Shown here one piece after another: positions 1 to 7,397 of a stretch of 8,956 nt of DNA. A model generated the notes under the pieces. That model did no database searches and was not told the origin of the DNA. It saw nothing but the letters and a program-made list of their open reading frames with translations. The DNA lies in NCBI GenBank assembly GCA_024400895.1, contig JAKSMA010000088.1, forward strand, positions 1 through 8,956. The letters are read 5' to 3'. The DNA is from Muribaculaceae bacterium (GTDB lineage Bacteria; Bacteroidota; Bacteroidia; Bacteroidales; Muribaculaceae). Numbering within the stretch: position 1 is the stretch's first letter; every line of letters begins with the position of its first letter. A program made the translations under genes and the position numbers.

Positions 1-84
1 CGACCCTATCCTGCTCTTCCTCTGGTATATCGGCGGCCACCGCGGTCCACTCTCCCTCCCGACCCGACGCTCTGCACAACCCGC
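1..84. other. Low-confidence window edge
   Basis: In the frame that continues into FtsI these bases give a peptide I cannot match to the expected FtsI pedestal, and neither of the other two forward frames is better. The first 100 bases are about 44% C and only about 13% A, whereas the rest of the coding strand is visibly richer in A. I infer that base calls here are unreliable, since the protein looks normal from about base 85 onward. Real divergence or an unrelated joined end cannot be excluded. Confidence 0.55.
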
Positions 85-1825
85 GCTTTGCGACAGTCTG
101 GCTGCAGTGTTCCCCAAAACTCCTGCCGAAGAATGGAATGCCATTCTCACCAAGGCAAGCAAAGAGAAAAGCGAAAATTTCCAACTGCTGAAAAAGCCAG
201 TGGAGAAGAACGTGATTACACGCATCAGCAAATTCCCATTCTTGCGCACCAGCAAGGATTTGTTCTATAGCCAACTGCAGAAAAACGTTGACAACGGACG
301 ACACGGCATCACCGGGCTGGAAATGTTTCTCGACGACTTGCTCTTTGGCACTCCAGCCAAGGCGCCAAGAGTGGCACTCAACGCCAACACCGCCAACTAT
401 GGCGAAAAGCCAACACCAGGCTACGACGTGACTACCACCATCAATATCCAGCTCCAAGACATCGTGGAAAACGAATTGCTCAACATGCTCAAGGAAAGCG
501 AAGGGAAATGGGGATGCGCCATTCTGATGGAAGTGAGCACCGGTGAAATCAAAGCCATCTCCAACCTTGACCTCGACCCAAAAACCGGCCAATATCGCGA
601 GGGTGAGAACCACGCAGTGCTCGGCTACGAACCAGGCTCCGTTATCAAGCCCATCAACATGATGGTGGCTCTGGAAGACGGCATAGTGAGCAACCTCGAC
701 GAAGTGATTACCACAGGCAGTTCCTACACCCTTGAACCCGGCATCGTGGTGAGAGACGAACACGGCGCTGCCGCATTCAACCTGCGCGACATCATCGCGA
801 AATCGTCGAATGTGGGTATGACACGAATTATGTGGCGCAAATACGCCAGCAATCCTGATGGCTTGCGCCAACGCCTTGAAGGCATGGGCTTCTTCGAGCC
901 ATTCAACACCGGTATTGCCGGCGAACGCCAACCACGCTATCGCACGCTGAAAAACAATAAAGAAGGACGACACATTCTGCGTGGCCAATCGTTTGGCTAC
1001 GATGTGTTCATCCCACCAATCTACACACTTGGAATTTATAACTCATGGGCAAACAACGGTAAATTCGTTCGTCCTCGCCTTATCAAGAAACTTTCGAGAG
1101 AGGGCGAACAGGATTCTATCGTTCCTGTAAGCTATGTGCGCCAGCAGGTTTGCTCTCCAGAAAACGCAGCTAAGATGCGCGAACTGCTACACGGTGTAGT
1201 TTGGCGACAGGGTACAGCGCGCTCGCTCCGCGACAGCGTAGTGCACATTGCCGGGAAAACAGGCACAGCCTTCGTATCGTCGGGAAAGGCGGGATACAGC
1301 AGCGGGGTGCGTCGGTTTGCTTTCTGCGGTTTCTTCCCCTACGAGAATCCAATGTATAGCTGCATGGTGCTCATCTACGGTGGCTCCAAGAGCGCAGCAG
1401 GTGGTAGTGGCACGGTGCTGAAAAACATCGCGCTGAAACTCCACGCAAGAGGTCTGCTTGGCAATTCGAGCGATTACCACAGAAGCAGTACAAAAGGAAA
1501 AGACGATGCCGTAGCGCCAATGATTACGGCCGGAACCGACAGAAAATCGCGAAACACCTACATCAAGGAAGCTGTGGGTGGCGCGCGAATGGTACAAAGC
1601 GTAGCTCCAAAGAATCAAAACAAGGGCGTGCCTAATGTGGTGGGACTCAACCTCCGCGACGCACTGATTCGCCTCGAAAAGATAGGACTCAGAGTGGAAT
1701 GTGACGGCGTGGGCATCGTTACCAGCCAAAGCGTGGCTCCTGGCACAGCCTACCATCGTGGCACGAGCATAAAGTTGCACTTGTCGAACAATCCACGAAT
1801 GGTAAAATCCAACAACAATAAATAA
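2..1825 (+). CDS. ftsI: FtsI/PBP3-type septal peptidoglycan transpeptidase with PASTA domain (5' partial)
   Basis: Class B penicillin-binding protein that crosslinks peptide stems of new septal peptidoglycan in the periplasm, as partner of FtsW. The true start and the N-terminal membrane anchor lie before the window. The frame is open from base 2; homology becomes believable around base 85 (CDSLAAVFPKT), and an in-frame GTG at 107 is not a credible start. Numbering from that GTG, the pedestal module covers roughly residues 1-110 and the transpeptidase domain 110-455. All three catalytic motifs are intact: SVIK (nucleophile Ser178, Lys181), SSN (233-235) and KTGT (384-387). A PASTA domain follows at about 506-565 (starting GVPNVVGLN), after a polar linker. 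PASTA on FtsI is common in Bacteroidota. The pedestal looks about 20 residues short before the GITGLE motif at 67-72 (see findings). TAA stop, then 24 bases to murE. Confidence 0.93.
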   Translation, partial: DPILLFLWYIGGHRGPLSLPTRRSAQPALCDSLAAVFPKTPAEEWNAILTKASKEKSENFQLLKKPVEKNVITRISKFPFLRTSKDLFYSQLQKNVDNGRHGITGLEMFLDDLLFGTPAKAPRVALNANTANYGEKPTPGYDVTTTINIQLQDIVENELLNMLKESEGKWGCAILMEVSTGEIKAISNLDLDPKTGQYREGENHAVLGYEPGSVIKPINMMVALEDGIVSNLDEVITTGSSYTLEPGIVVRDEHGAAAFNLRDIIAKSSNVGMTRIMWRKYASNPDGLRQRLEGMGFFEPFNTGIAGERQPRYRTLKNNKEGRHILRGQSFGYDVFIPPIYTLGIYNSWANNGKFVRPRLIKKLSREGEQDSIVPVSYVRQQVCSPENAAKMRELLHGVVWRQGTARSLRDSVVHIAGKTGTAFVSSGKAGYSSGVRRFAFCGFFPYENPMYSCMVLIYGGSKSAAGGSGTVLKNIALKLHARGLLGNSSDYHRSSTKGKDDAVAPMITAGTDRKSRNTYIKEAVGGARMVQSVAPKNQNKGVPNVVGLNLRDALIRLEKIGLRVECDGVGIVTSQSVAPGTAYHRGTSIKLHLSNNPRMVKSNNNK

Positions 1826-1849
1826 CGAATACAAATTATCACAACTATA

Positions 1850-3313
1850 ATGAATAAGCAACTCAAACAATTACTTTCCGACATCACAGTGCTACAGGTG
1901 GTGGGCAACAGCGAAGTGGAAATCACAAGCGTGACCAACGATTCGCGTGAAGCAAAGCCCGGTGCCCTCTTCATTGCTGTAAAGGGTGTGGCTGTGGATG
2001 CGCACAAATTCATCCCACAAGTGGTGGCTGCGGGAGCAGCTGCTGTGGTGTGCGAAGACCTGCCCGAAACACTCGATGATGCGGTCACTTATATAAAGGT
2101 GGAAAACAGCACCATCGCATTGGCATTGCTTGCCAGCGCATGGTACGACCACCCAAGCACAAAATTGCGTCTGGTGGGCGTGACCGGGACCAACGGCAAA
2201 ACCACCACTGCTACACTTCTCTACGAGCTCACCCAGTCGATGGGCTACAAGGCAGGTTTGCTATCTACGGTGAAGAATGTGGTCGACCGCACCGAATATG
2301 AGGCTAAGCAAACCACCCCCGACCACCTGTCGCTCAACCGTCTGCTCCACGAAATGGTGGAAGCAGGATGCGACTACGCCTTCATGGAAGTGAGTTCGCA
2401 CGCTTGCGCTCAACACCGCATTGAAGGCTTGCAATTCGCCGGCGGCGTGTTCACCAACCTCACCCGCGACCACCTCGACTACCACAAGACCGTGGACGCC
2501 TACATTGAGGCAAAGAAAATGTTTTTCGACAATTTGAGCGCCGATGCTTTTGCACTGGTCAATGCCGACGACAAAGTGGGCAGCGTGATGGTGCAGAACT
2601 GCAAGGCGAAAAAATACACTTATTCGCTCCGCACCATGGCCGACTTCAAGGCACAGGTGATAGAAGAACGACTCGACGGCACAACCGTGACACTCAACGG
2701 ACACGAACTTGAGGTGCTCTTCACGGGCCGATTCAATGTCTACAACCTCACCAGTGTGTATGGTGTGGCATTGCTGCTCGGTTTCGACCAGCAAGAGGTA
2801 CTGGTAAAGACCAGTATGCTCAAACCCGTATCGGGCCGATTCCAGACGATGCGCTCACCCCGTGGCTACATCGCCGTAGTGGACTATGCCCACACCCCCG
2901 ATGCGCTCGTGAATGTGCTCACCGCCATCAACGATGTGCAGTGTGGCAACGGCCAGGTAATCACCGTGTGCGGCTGTGGTGGCAATCGCGACAGCGGAAA
3001 GCGCCCACTGATGGCAGCCGAAGCAGCCAACCGCAGCGACCAGGTGATTCTCACCAGCGACAACCCTCGCAACGAAGACCCTGAAGATATTCTCCGTCAG
3101 ATGGAAGCCGGGCTCGACAGCACCAACAGCAACCGAGTGCTCAAAATCACCGACCGTCGCGAAGCCATCAAGGTGGCTTGCCGCCTCGCCAAGAAGGGCG
3201 ATGTGGTGCTCGTGGCTGGCAAGGGACACGAAACTTATCAAGAAATTTGCGGCGTTAAGCACCACTTCGACGACAGAGAGGTGCTCACCGAAATATTTAA
3301 CGAAGAAAAATAA
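1850..3313 (+). CDS. murE: UDP-MurNAc-L-Ala-D-Glu:meso-diaminopimelate ligase MurE
   Basis: ATP-dependent cytoplasmic ligase that adds the third residue of the peptidoglycan stem to UDP-MurNAc-L-Ala-D-Glu. The 487 residues are a normal length and show the three Mur ligase domains. The N-terminal substrate domain is about residues 1-105. The central ATPase domain has P-loop GTNGKTT (113-119) and a lysine at 222 in EAKKMFF, which fits the carbamylated catalytic lysine of the family. The C-terminal domain begins around the VVDYAHTPDAL motif and contains GCGGNRDSGKRP. The motif DNPR at 404-407 is the one that selects meso-diaminopimelate, as opposed to the lysine-adding enzymes, so a meso-DAP peptidoglycan is inferred. 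The ATG at 1850 gives the expected N-terminus and follows an A/T-rich 24-base spacer without a clear ribosome-binding site. mraY follows after 19 bases; murF, next in many other phyla, is absent. Confidence 0.98.
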   Translation: MNKQLKQLLSDITVLQVVGNSEVEITSVTNDSREAKPGALFIAVKGVAVDAHKFIPQVVAAGAAAVVCEDLPETLDDAVTYIKVENSTIALALLASAWYDHPSTKLRLVGVTGTNGKTTTATLLYELTQSMGYKAGLLSTVKNVVDRTEYEAKQTTPDHLSLNRLLHEMVEAGCDYAFMEVSSHACAQHRIEGLQFAGGVFTNLTRDHLDYHKTVDAYIEAKKMFFDNLSADAFALVNADDKVGSVMVQNCKAKKYTYSLRTMADFKAQVIEERLDGTTVTLNGHELEVLFTGRFNVYNLTSVYGVALLLGFDQQEVLVKTSMLKPVSGRFQTMRSPRGYIAVVDYAHTPDALVNVLTAINDVQCGNGQVITVCGCGGNRDSGKRPLMAAEAANRSDQVILTSDNPRNEDPEDILRQMEAGLDSTNSNRVLKITDRREAIKVACRLAKKGDVVLVAGKGHETYQEICGVKHHFDDREVLTEIFNEEK

Positions 3314-3332
3314 CGACAAAAAATAAAGAGAT

Positions 3333-4592
3333 ATGTTTTATCATTTATTTCACGCATTAGAAGATTATTCAGTGCCTGGTGCACGCTTATTCGACTACAT
3401 CACGTTCCGCTCGGGCCTTGCCCTGGTGCTCTCGTTGTTTATCGCCATCGTGTTTGGCCGTAAAATCATTGACCGCCTCCAGTTGATGCAAGTGGGCGAG
3501 ATTGTGCGCAACCTCGGTCTGCAAGGCCAGATGGAAAAGAAAGGCACCCCAACCATGGGCGGTATCATCATTATCATCTCCATCCTCGTTCCTTGCTTGC
3601 TGATTGGCAAACTCGACAATGTGTATATGCTGCTGATGATTGTGGCCACCATCTGGTGTGGTGCCCTTGGCTTCGCCGACGACTACCTGAAGATTGCCAA
3701 GCACAACAAAGACGGCATGAAAGGCAAGTTTAAAATCATCGGTCAAGTGGGCCTCGGATTAATCGTGGGCCTCACTATGTATCTCTCACCCGCAATCGTC
3801 ATCAACGAAAACGTGGAGGTGGAAAACCAACAGACCAACGAAATGGTGGTGAAGCATAAAACCGAAACGGTGAAGTCGACCAAGACCACTATCCCATTTG
3901 TGAAGAATCACAACTTCGACTATGCAATGCTCACCAAATGGATGGGCGACCACGCACAAACTGGCGGCTGGATTGTGTTTATCCTCGTCACTATCTTCGT
4001 GGTGGCAGCCGTGAGCAACGGCGCCAACCTCACCGACGGCCTCGACGGATTGGCAACAGGCACCTCGGCAATCATAGGCGTGGCACTGGCCATCATGTGC
4101 TATCTGGGAGGTAATGTGATATATTCATCTTACCTCAACATTATGTATATACCGGAAAGTTCGGAACTTGTGGTATATGCGGCTGCGTTTATCGGCGCAA
4201 CCATCGGCTTCCTCTGGTACAACTCCTTCCCTGCACAGGTGTTTATGGGCGATACCGGTAGCCTCTGCCTCGGCGGTATCATTGCAGTGTTTGCAATCCT
4301 CATCCGCAAGGAGCTCCTCATCCCCATCCTTTGCCTCACCTTCTTCGTGGAAGACATTTCGGTGATGCTGCAAGTGGCCTACTTCAAGTACACCAAGAAG
4401 AAAACCGGCGAAGGCAAACGCATCTTCAAGATGACCCCGCTCCACCACCACTTCCAAGTGCCAGCCGGCAAGGTGGAGGCATTGTGGCAAAAGCCCCTCA
4501 ACGCCATCCCTGAGTCGAAAATCGTGATGCGATTCTTCCTCGTGGCCATCTTCTTGGCTGTGATTACTTTCGTGACATTAAAGATTCGTTAA
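3333..4592 (+). CDS. mraY: Phospho-N-acetylmuramoyl-pentapeptide transferase MraY
   Basis: Integral membrane enzyme that transfers phospho-MurNAc-pentapeptide from UDP to undecaprenyl phosphate, making lipid I at the inner face of the cytoplasmic membrane. Family signatures are all present: GTPTMGG (71-77), the Asp pair in FADDYLK (116-117), NLTDGLDG with Asp235 and Asp238, VFMGDTGS with Asp307, and PLHHHF with His371-373. Many hydrophobic helices fit the ten-helix fold. The protein has 419 residues, about 60 more than the E. coli enzyme. Most of the excess is a polar stretch at about 157-211, rich in Lys, Glu, Asn and Thr, between the fourth and fifth membrane helices, which known topology places in the periplasm. 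As I recall, Bacteroidota MraY proteins are commonly this long, so I take it as a lineage trait. Start ATG 3333 gives the usual short N-terminus; murD follows after 23 bases. Confidence 0.98.
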   Translation: MFYHLFHALEDYSVPGARLFDYITFRSGLALVLSLFIAIVFGRKIIDRLQLMQVGEIVRNLGLQGQMEKKGTPTMGGIIIIISILVPCLLIGKLDNVYMLLMIVATIWCGALGFADDYLKIAKHNKDGMKGKFKIIGQVGLGLIVGLTMYLSPAIVINENVEVENQQTNEMVVKHKTETVKSTKTTIPFVKNHNFDYAMLTKWMGDHAQTGGWIVFILVTIFVVAAVSNGANLTDGLDGLATGTSAIIGVALAIMCYLGGNVIYSSYLNIMYIPESSELVVYAAAFIGATIGFLWYNSFPAQVFMGDTGSLCLGGIIAVFAILIRKELLIPILCLTFFVEDISVMLQVAYFKYTKKKTGEGKRIFKMTPLHHHFQVPAGKVEALWQKPLNAIPESKIVMRFFLVAIFLAVITFVTLKIR

Positions 4593-4615
4593 ATCTCCCT
4601 CAATATTTAGAAATT

Positions 4616-5968
4616 ATGACAACAAATCGTCGTATCGTAGTTTTAGGTGGCGGTGAAAGCGGTGCAGGTGCTGCAGTGCTCGCCAAAGTGAAGGGTATGG
4701 ATGTGTGGTTGAGCGACATGGGCACAATCGCACCTAAATACAAGGAACTTCTCAACAAATATGAAGTGGCTTGGGAGGAAGGCAAGCACACCGAAGAAAA
4801 GGTGCTCGCCGCCGACGAAATCATCAAAAGCCCGGGCATTCCCGAAACGGTGCCCATCCTGAAAAAGGCAGCCACAAAGAGCATACCAGTGATTAGCGAA
4901 ATTGAGTTCGCCGGTCGCTACACCGATGCCAAGATGGTGTGCATCACCGGTAGCAACGGCAAAACCACTACCACCATGCTCACCTACCACATCCTCACCA
5001 AGGCCGGGCTGAATGTGGGCTTGGCTGGCAATGTGGGCAACAGCCTGGCGCTGCAAGTGGCCACTGAGCATCACGATGTGTATGTGATTGAACTCAGCAG
5101 TTTCCAACTCGACAATATGTATCAATTCAAGGCCAATGTGGCAGTGCTGCTCAACATCACCCCTGACCACCTCGACCGCTACGACTTCAAGATGGAAAAC
5201 TACGCGGCTTCCAAGTTCCGCATCATGCAGAACCAGGACGAAAACGACGCTTTCATCTATTGGCAGGGCGACCCTATCATTGATGCACAGCTGAAACACG
5301 TTCACACCGAGGCTAAACTGCTGCCTTTCGACGCAATCAACGACGCGACGCTGGCTGCACATGTCGACGACAGCGACCTCGTGACATTCAATATCGATGG
5401 CCACAAATGGAACATTCCTCGTGCCGAACTCTCTATCAAGGGGCTCCACAATGTGTACAATTCAATGGCAGCAGGTCTGTCGGCTTCTTGCCTCGACATC
5501 AAAGACGACGTGATTCGCCGCGCTCTTGCCGATTTTGAAGCCGTGGAACACCGACTCGAATTTGTTCGCACCGTAGGTGGCGTGACCTATATCAACGACT
5601 CCAAGGCCACCAATGTGAATGCCTGCTACTACGCCCTCGAAAGCATGACCACCCCTGTGGTGCTCATCCTCGGCGGCAAGGACAAGGGCAACGACTACAA
5701 CGAGCTCCTGGAGTTTGTGGGCACAAAGGTGCGCGCTATCGTGTGCCTCGGCGCCGACAACACCAAACTCCTCAACTTCTTCGATGGCAAGGTGCCTGTG
5801 CTGACCGAAACCCACAGCATGAAGGAATGCCTCGCCAAGTGCAAGGAATTGGCCCAAGAAGGCGACACCGTGCTTCTTTCACCTTGCTGCGCAAGTTTCG
5901 ACTTGTTCCGCAATATGGAAGACCGCGGCGAGCAATTCAAGGACGGAGTGAATGCAATTGAAGAATAA
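4616..5968 (+). CDS. murD: UDP-N-acetylmuramoyl-L-alanine:D-glutamate ligase MurD
   Basis: ATP-dependent cytoplasmic ligase that adds D-glutamate to UDP-MurNAc-L-Ala, the second step in building the stem peptide. The 450 residues are a normal length. The N-terminal Rossmann-like domain begins with VVLGGGESGAGAA (8-20) and includes KSPGIP (71-76). The central domain has P-loop GSNGKTT (112-118), GNVG (138-141), ELSSFQLD (159-166), ITPDHLDRY (181-189) and Lys200 in AASKFRI, the likely carbamylated lysine. The C-terminal domain shows HRLEFV (312-317), NDSKATN (327-333), GGKDKG (353-358) and the SPCCASFD motif (422-429). Nothing looks broken. The ATG at 4616 is the only start that keeps the full nucleotide-binding N-terminus. 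The preceding 23-base spacer is A/T-rich without a clear Shine-Dalgarno sequence, and a 37-base spacer separates the gene from ftsW. Confidence 0.98.
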   Translation: MTTNRRIVVLGGGESGAGAAVLAKVKGMDVWLSDMGTIAPKYKELLNKYEVAWEEGKHTEEKVLAADEIIKSPGIPETVPILKKAATKSIPVISEIEFAGRYTDAKMVCITGSNGKTTTTMLTYHILTKAGLNVGLAGNVGNSLALQVATEHHDVYVIELSSFQLDNMYQFKANVAVLLNITPDHLDRYDFKMENYAASKFRIMQNQDENDAFIYWQGDPIIDAQLKHVHTEAKLLPFDAINDATLAAHVDDSDLVTFNIDGHKWNIPRAELSIKGLHNVYNSMAAGLSASCLDIKDDVIRRALADFEAVEHRLEFVRTVGGVTYINDSKATNVNACYYALESMTTPVVLILGGKDKGNDYNELLEFVGTKVRAIVCLGADNTKLLNFFDGKVPVLTETHSMKECLAKCKELAQEGDTVLLSPCCASFDLFRNMEDRGEQFKDGVNAIEE

Positions 5969-6005
5969 TCAATAATATTAACCCACTAAAACTCATAAAA
6001 AACAC
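5969..6005. other. murD-ftsW spacer, the longest in the window
   Basis: This 37-base gap has no G at all and is about 24% G+C, in contrast to the much more G+C-rich genes on each side. I see neither a Bacteroidota-type -7 box (TAnnTTTG) nor an inverted repeat, so it does not look like a promoter or terminator. Like the other spacers it ends A-rich just before the start codon, which fits translation start without a Shine-Dalgarno sequence as is usual in Bacteroidota. Confidence 0.6.
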
Positions 6006-7397
6006 ATGGCAAACAGAATGGAAAAAATTAACGACAGAGCGAACCGCTACGAAGAGATGACGCGGAAATACGGTGACCCATGGATTTGGGGCATCTATTT
6101 CATGCTTATTCTGATATCTCTCGTGGAAACTTACAGTGCTTCGAGCCGCGAAGTGGCATCGATGGGCGTGTATATGCCTATCGTAAAGCATGCTATCTTT
6201 TTGGGACTTGGTGGCGCTGTGGTTTTCGTTGTGCACAAAATACCCTACAACAACAAGAACTTCCTGATGTTTATCACCGTCGGGCTGTTTGTGTTCACGC
6301 TCATATCACTGGTGTATGTATTTTTCTGGGGCGACATTATTAATGGCGCACGACGCTCGTTCAAAATAGCAGGTCTATCCATACAGCCCACCGAGTTTGC
6401 AAAACTATCGCTGGTGACATTCCTTTCTTTCATTCTTTCTCGCACCCAAAAGGAAGGTGGCGTGAGCGACAAGGGCATGTGGGGATGCTTCTGCGTGGTG
6501 GCGGTCTTCAGCATGTTCACCATAAAAAGCGGTATGACAAACTTTGTGTTGCTGGTTGGCATCAGCGGGATAATGATGATGGTTGGCGGCATCTCACTTA
6601 AGAAACTGGGAATCGCAGTTTTGGCTTTCGGCATGATTGGCGGCGGACTCTATCTTATAAAAAACGCCAACGACAGCAAAGAAGAAACCATTATGGCTGC
6701 TCAGAACGAGCAACGCATGCTTGACGAAGGTGAAGCCAACGATGAGAACATGGCGGAACTCGCCCTAAAAGAACCAGCAAAGCCTAAAGATGTGGACCGT
6801 AGTGCTCTACGATGGAACCGTGTAAAAGACTGGTGGTACAGCGATTCGCTCGTGTATCGCCCCATTACCGACAAGAACTCACAGGAAATGTTCTCGCGCA
6901 TGGCACAAGCACATGGTGGCGTAACCGGCGTGTTTATCGGCAATTCGCGCGAAACGAGCCGCCTGCCTTTGGCGTTCAGCGACTACATCTACTCTATCAT
7001 CGTGGAGGACACCGGCTTGATTGGCGGCATTTTCGTGTTGATTCTCTACATATTCCTACTCGGGCGCGCAGGAATGATAGCCCGCCGATGCCGACGCACG
7101 CTGCCCGCGCTCATCGTGATTGGCACCGCGTCGATGATTACGCTGCAAGCGCTCTTCCACATGGCCATCAACACGGGTGTATTCCCCGTGTCGGGTCAGC
7201 CTTTGCCACTCATTTCCAAGGGTGGCTCATCCATTTTGATAGTAAGTTTCGCCTTTGCTTTGTTGCTGAGCATCAGCCGCACCGTAGCAGGGCTTACAGA
7301 TAAACAAAACGCAACGAAAGAAGACCAGGATCTGCCCGAAGAACTGCGAGCAGAAAACCCTTCTATGCTTATAAATTATACAAATGTCTGGAAATAG
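6006..7397 (+). CDS. ftsW: Septal peptidoglycan glycosyltransferase FtsW (SEDS family)
   Basis: Multi-pass membrane protein that polymerises lipid II into septal glycan strands, working with FtsI. The 463 residues contain about ten hydrophobic helices. Family landmarks are IQPTEFAK (126-133), the start of the large outside loop with WNRVKDWW (270-277), HGGVTGVFIGNS (303-314), LPLAFSDYIYS (320-330) and FPVSGQPLPLISKGGSS (393-409). Asp326 in the SDYIY motif aligns with the catalytic aspartate of SEDS enzymes, so activity is expected. A charged stretch at about 221-264, rich in Glu, Ala, Asp and Asn, lengthens the outside loop that carries Asp326. The start at ATG 6006 is the furthest upstream; ATG 6018 would remove four residues and is also possible. 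The cytoplasmic tail is polar. The 3' end overlaps the start of murG by 14 bases. Confidence 0.97.
   Translation: MANRMEKINDRANRYEEMTRKYGDPWIWGIYFMLILISLVETYSASSREVASMGVYMPIVKHAIFLGLGGAVVFVVHKIPYNNKNFLMFITVGLFVFTLISLVYVFFWGDIINGARRSFKIAGLSIQPTEFAKLSLVTFLSFILSRTQKEGGVSDKGMWGCFCVVAVFSMFTIKSGMTNFVLLVGISGIMMMVGGISLKKLGIAVLAFGMIGGGLYLIKNANDSKEETIMAAQNEQRMLDEGEANDENMAELALKEPAKPKDVDRSALRWNRVKDWWYSDSLVYRPITDKNSQEMFSRMAQAHGGVTGVFIGNSRETSRLPLAFSDYIYSIIVEDTGLIGGIFVLILYIFLLGRAGMIARRCRRTLPALIVIGTASMITLQALFHMAINTGVFPVSGQPLPLISKGGSSILIVSFAFALLLSISRTVAGLTDKQNATKEDQDLPEELRAENPSMLINYTNVWK
7384..7397 (+). other. Overlap of ftsW end and murG start
   Basis: The ATG of murG at 7384-7386 lies inside the last codons of ftsW, whose TAG stop is at 7395-7397, so the two reading frames share 14 bases. 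This is the only overlap in the window; the other junctions have spacers of 19-37 bases. I infer that ribosomes ending ftsW translation may restart on murG (translational coupling), keeping the levels of the two proteins tied. No Shine-Dalgarno sequence is evident upstream. Confidence 0.85.

Noticed and set aside
107..109. GTG at 107 as the real start of ftsI
   Set aside because: The resulting protein would lack the membrane anchor and most of the pedestal module, and homology to FtsI extends upstream of this codon.
1187..1870. A 227-codon minus-strand frame opposite the end of ftsI
   Set aside because: Its peptide has no recognisable domain or membrane pattern and it runs across conserved transpeptidase and PASTA codons, so it is a shadow frame.
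4643..5449. A 268-codon open frame on the minus strand inside murD
   Set aside because: It mirrors the codon pattern of murD, shows low-complexity His/Val/Glu-rich sequence with no known domain, and lies opposite a well-conserved essential gene. The same holds for the long minus-strand frames opposite ftsI, murE, mraY and murG.
5969..6005. Possible internal promoter before ftsW
   Set aside because: The spacer is A/T-rich but has no TAnnTTTG box or upstream TTTG element, and 37 bases leave little room for a full promoter.
6812..7303. A 163-codon plus-strand frame within ftsW
   Set aside because: It is a second frame of the conserved FtsW loop and membrane region, rich in Arg and His, with no family resemblance.
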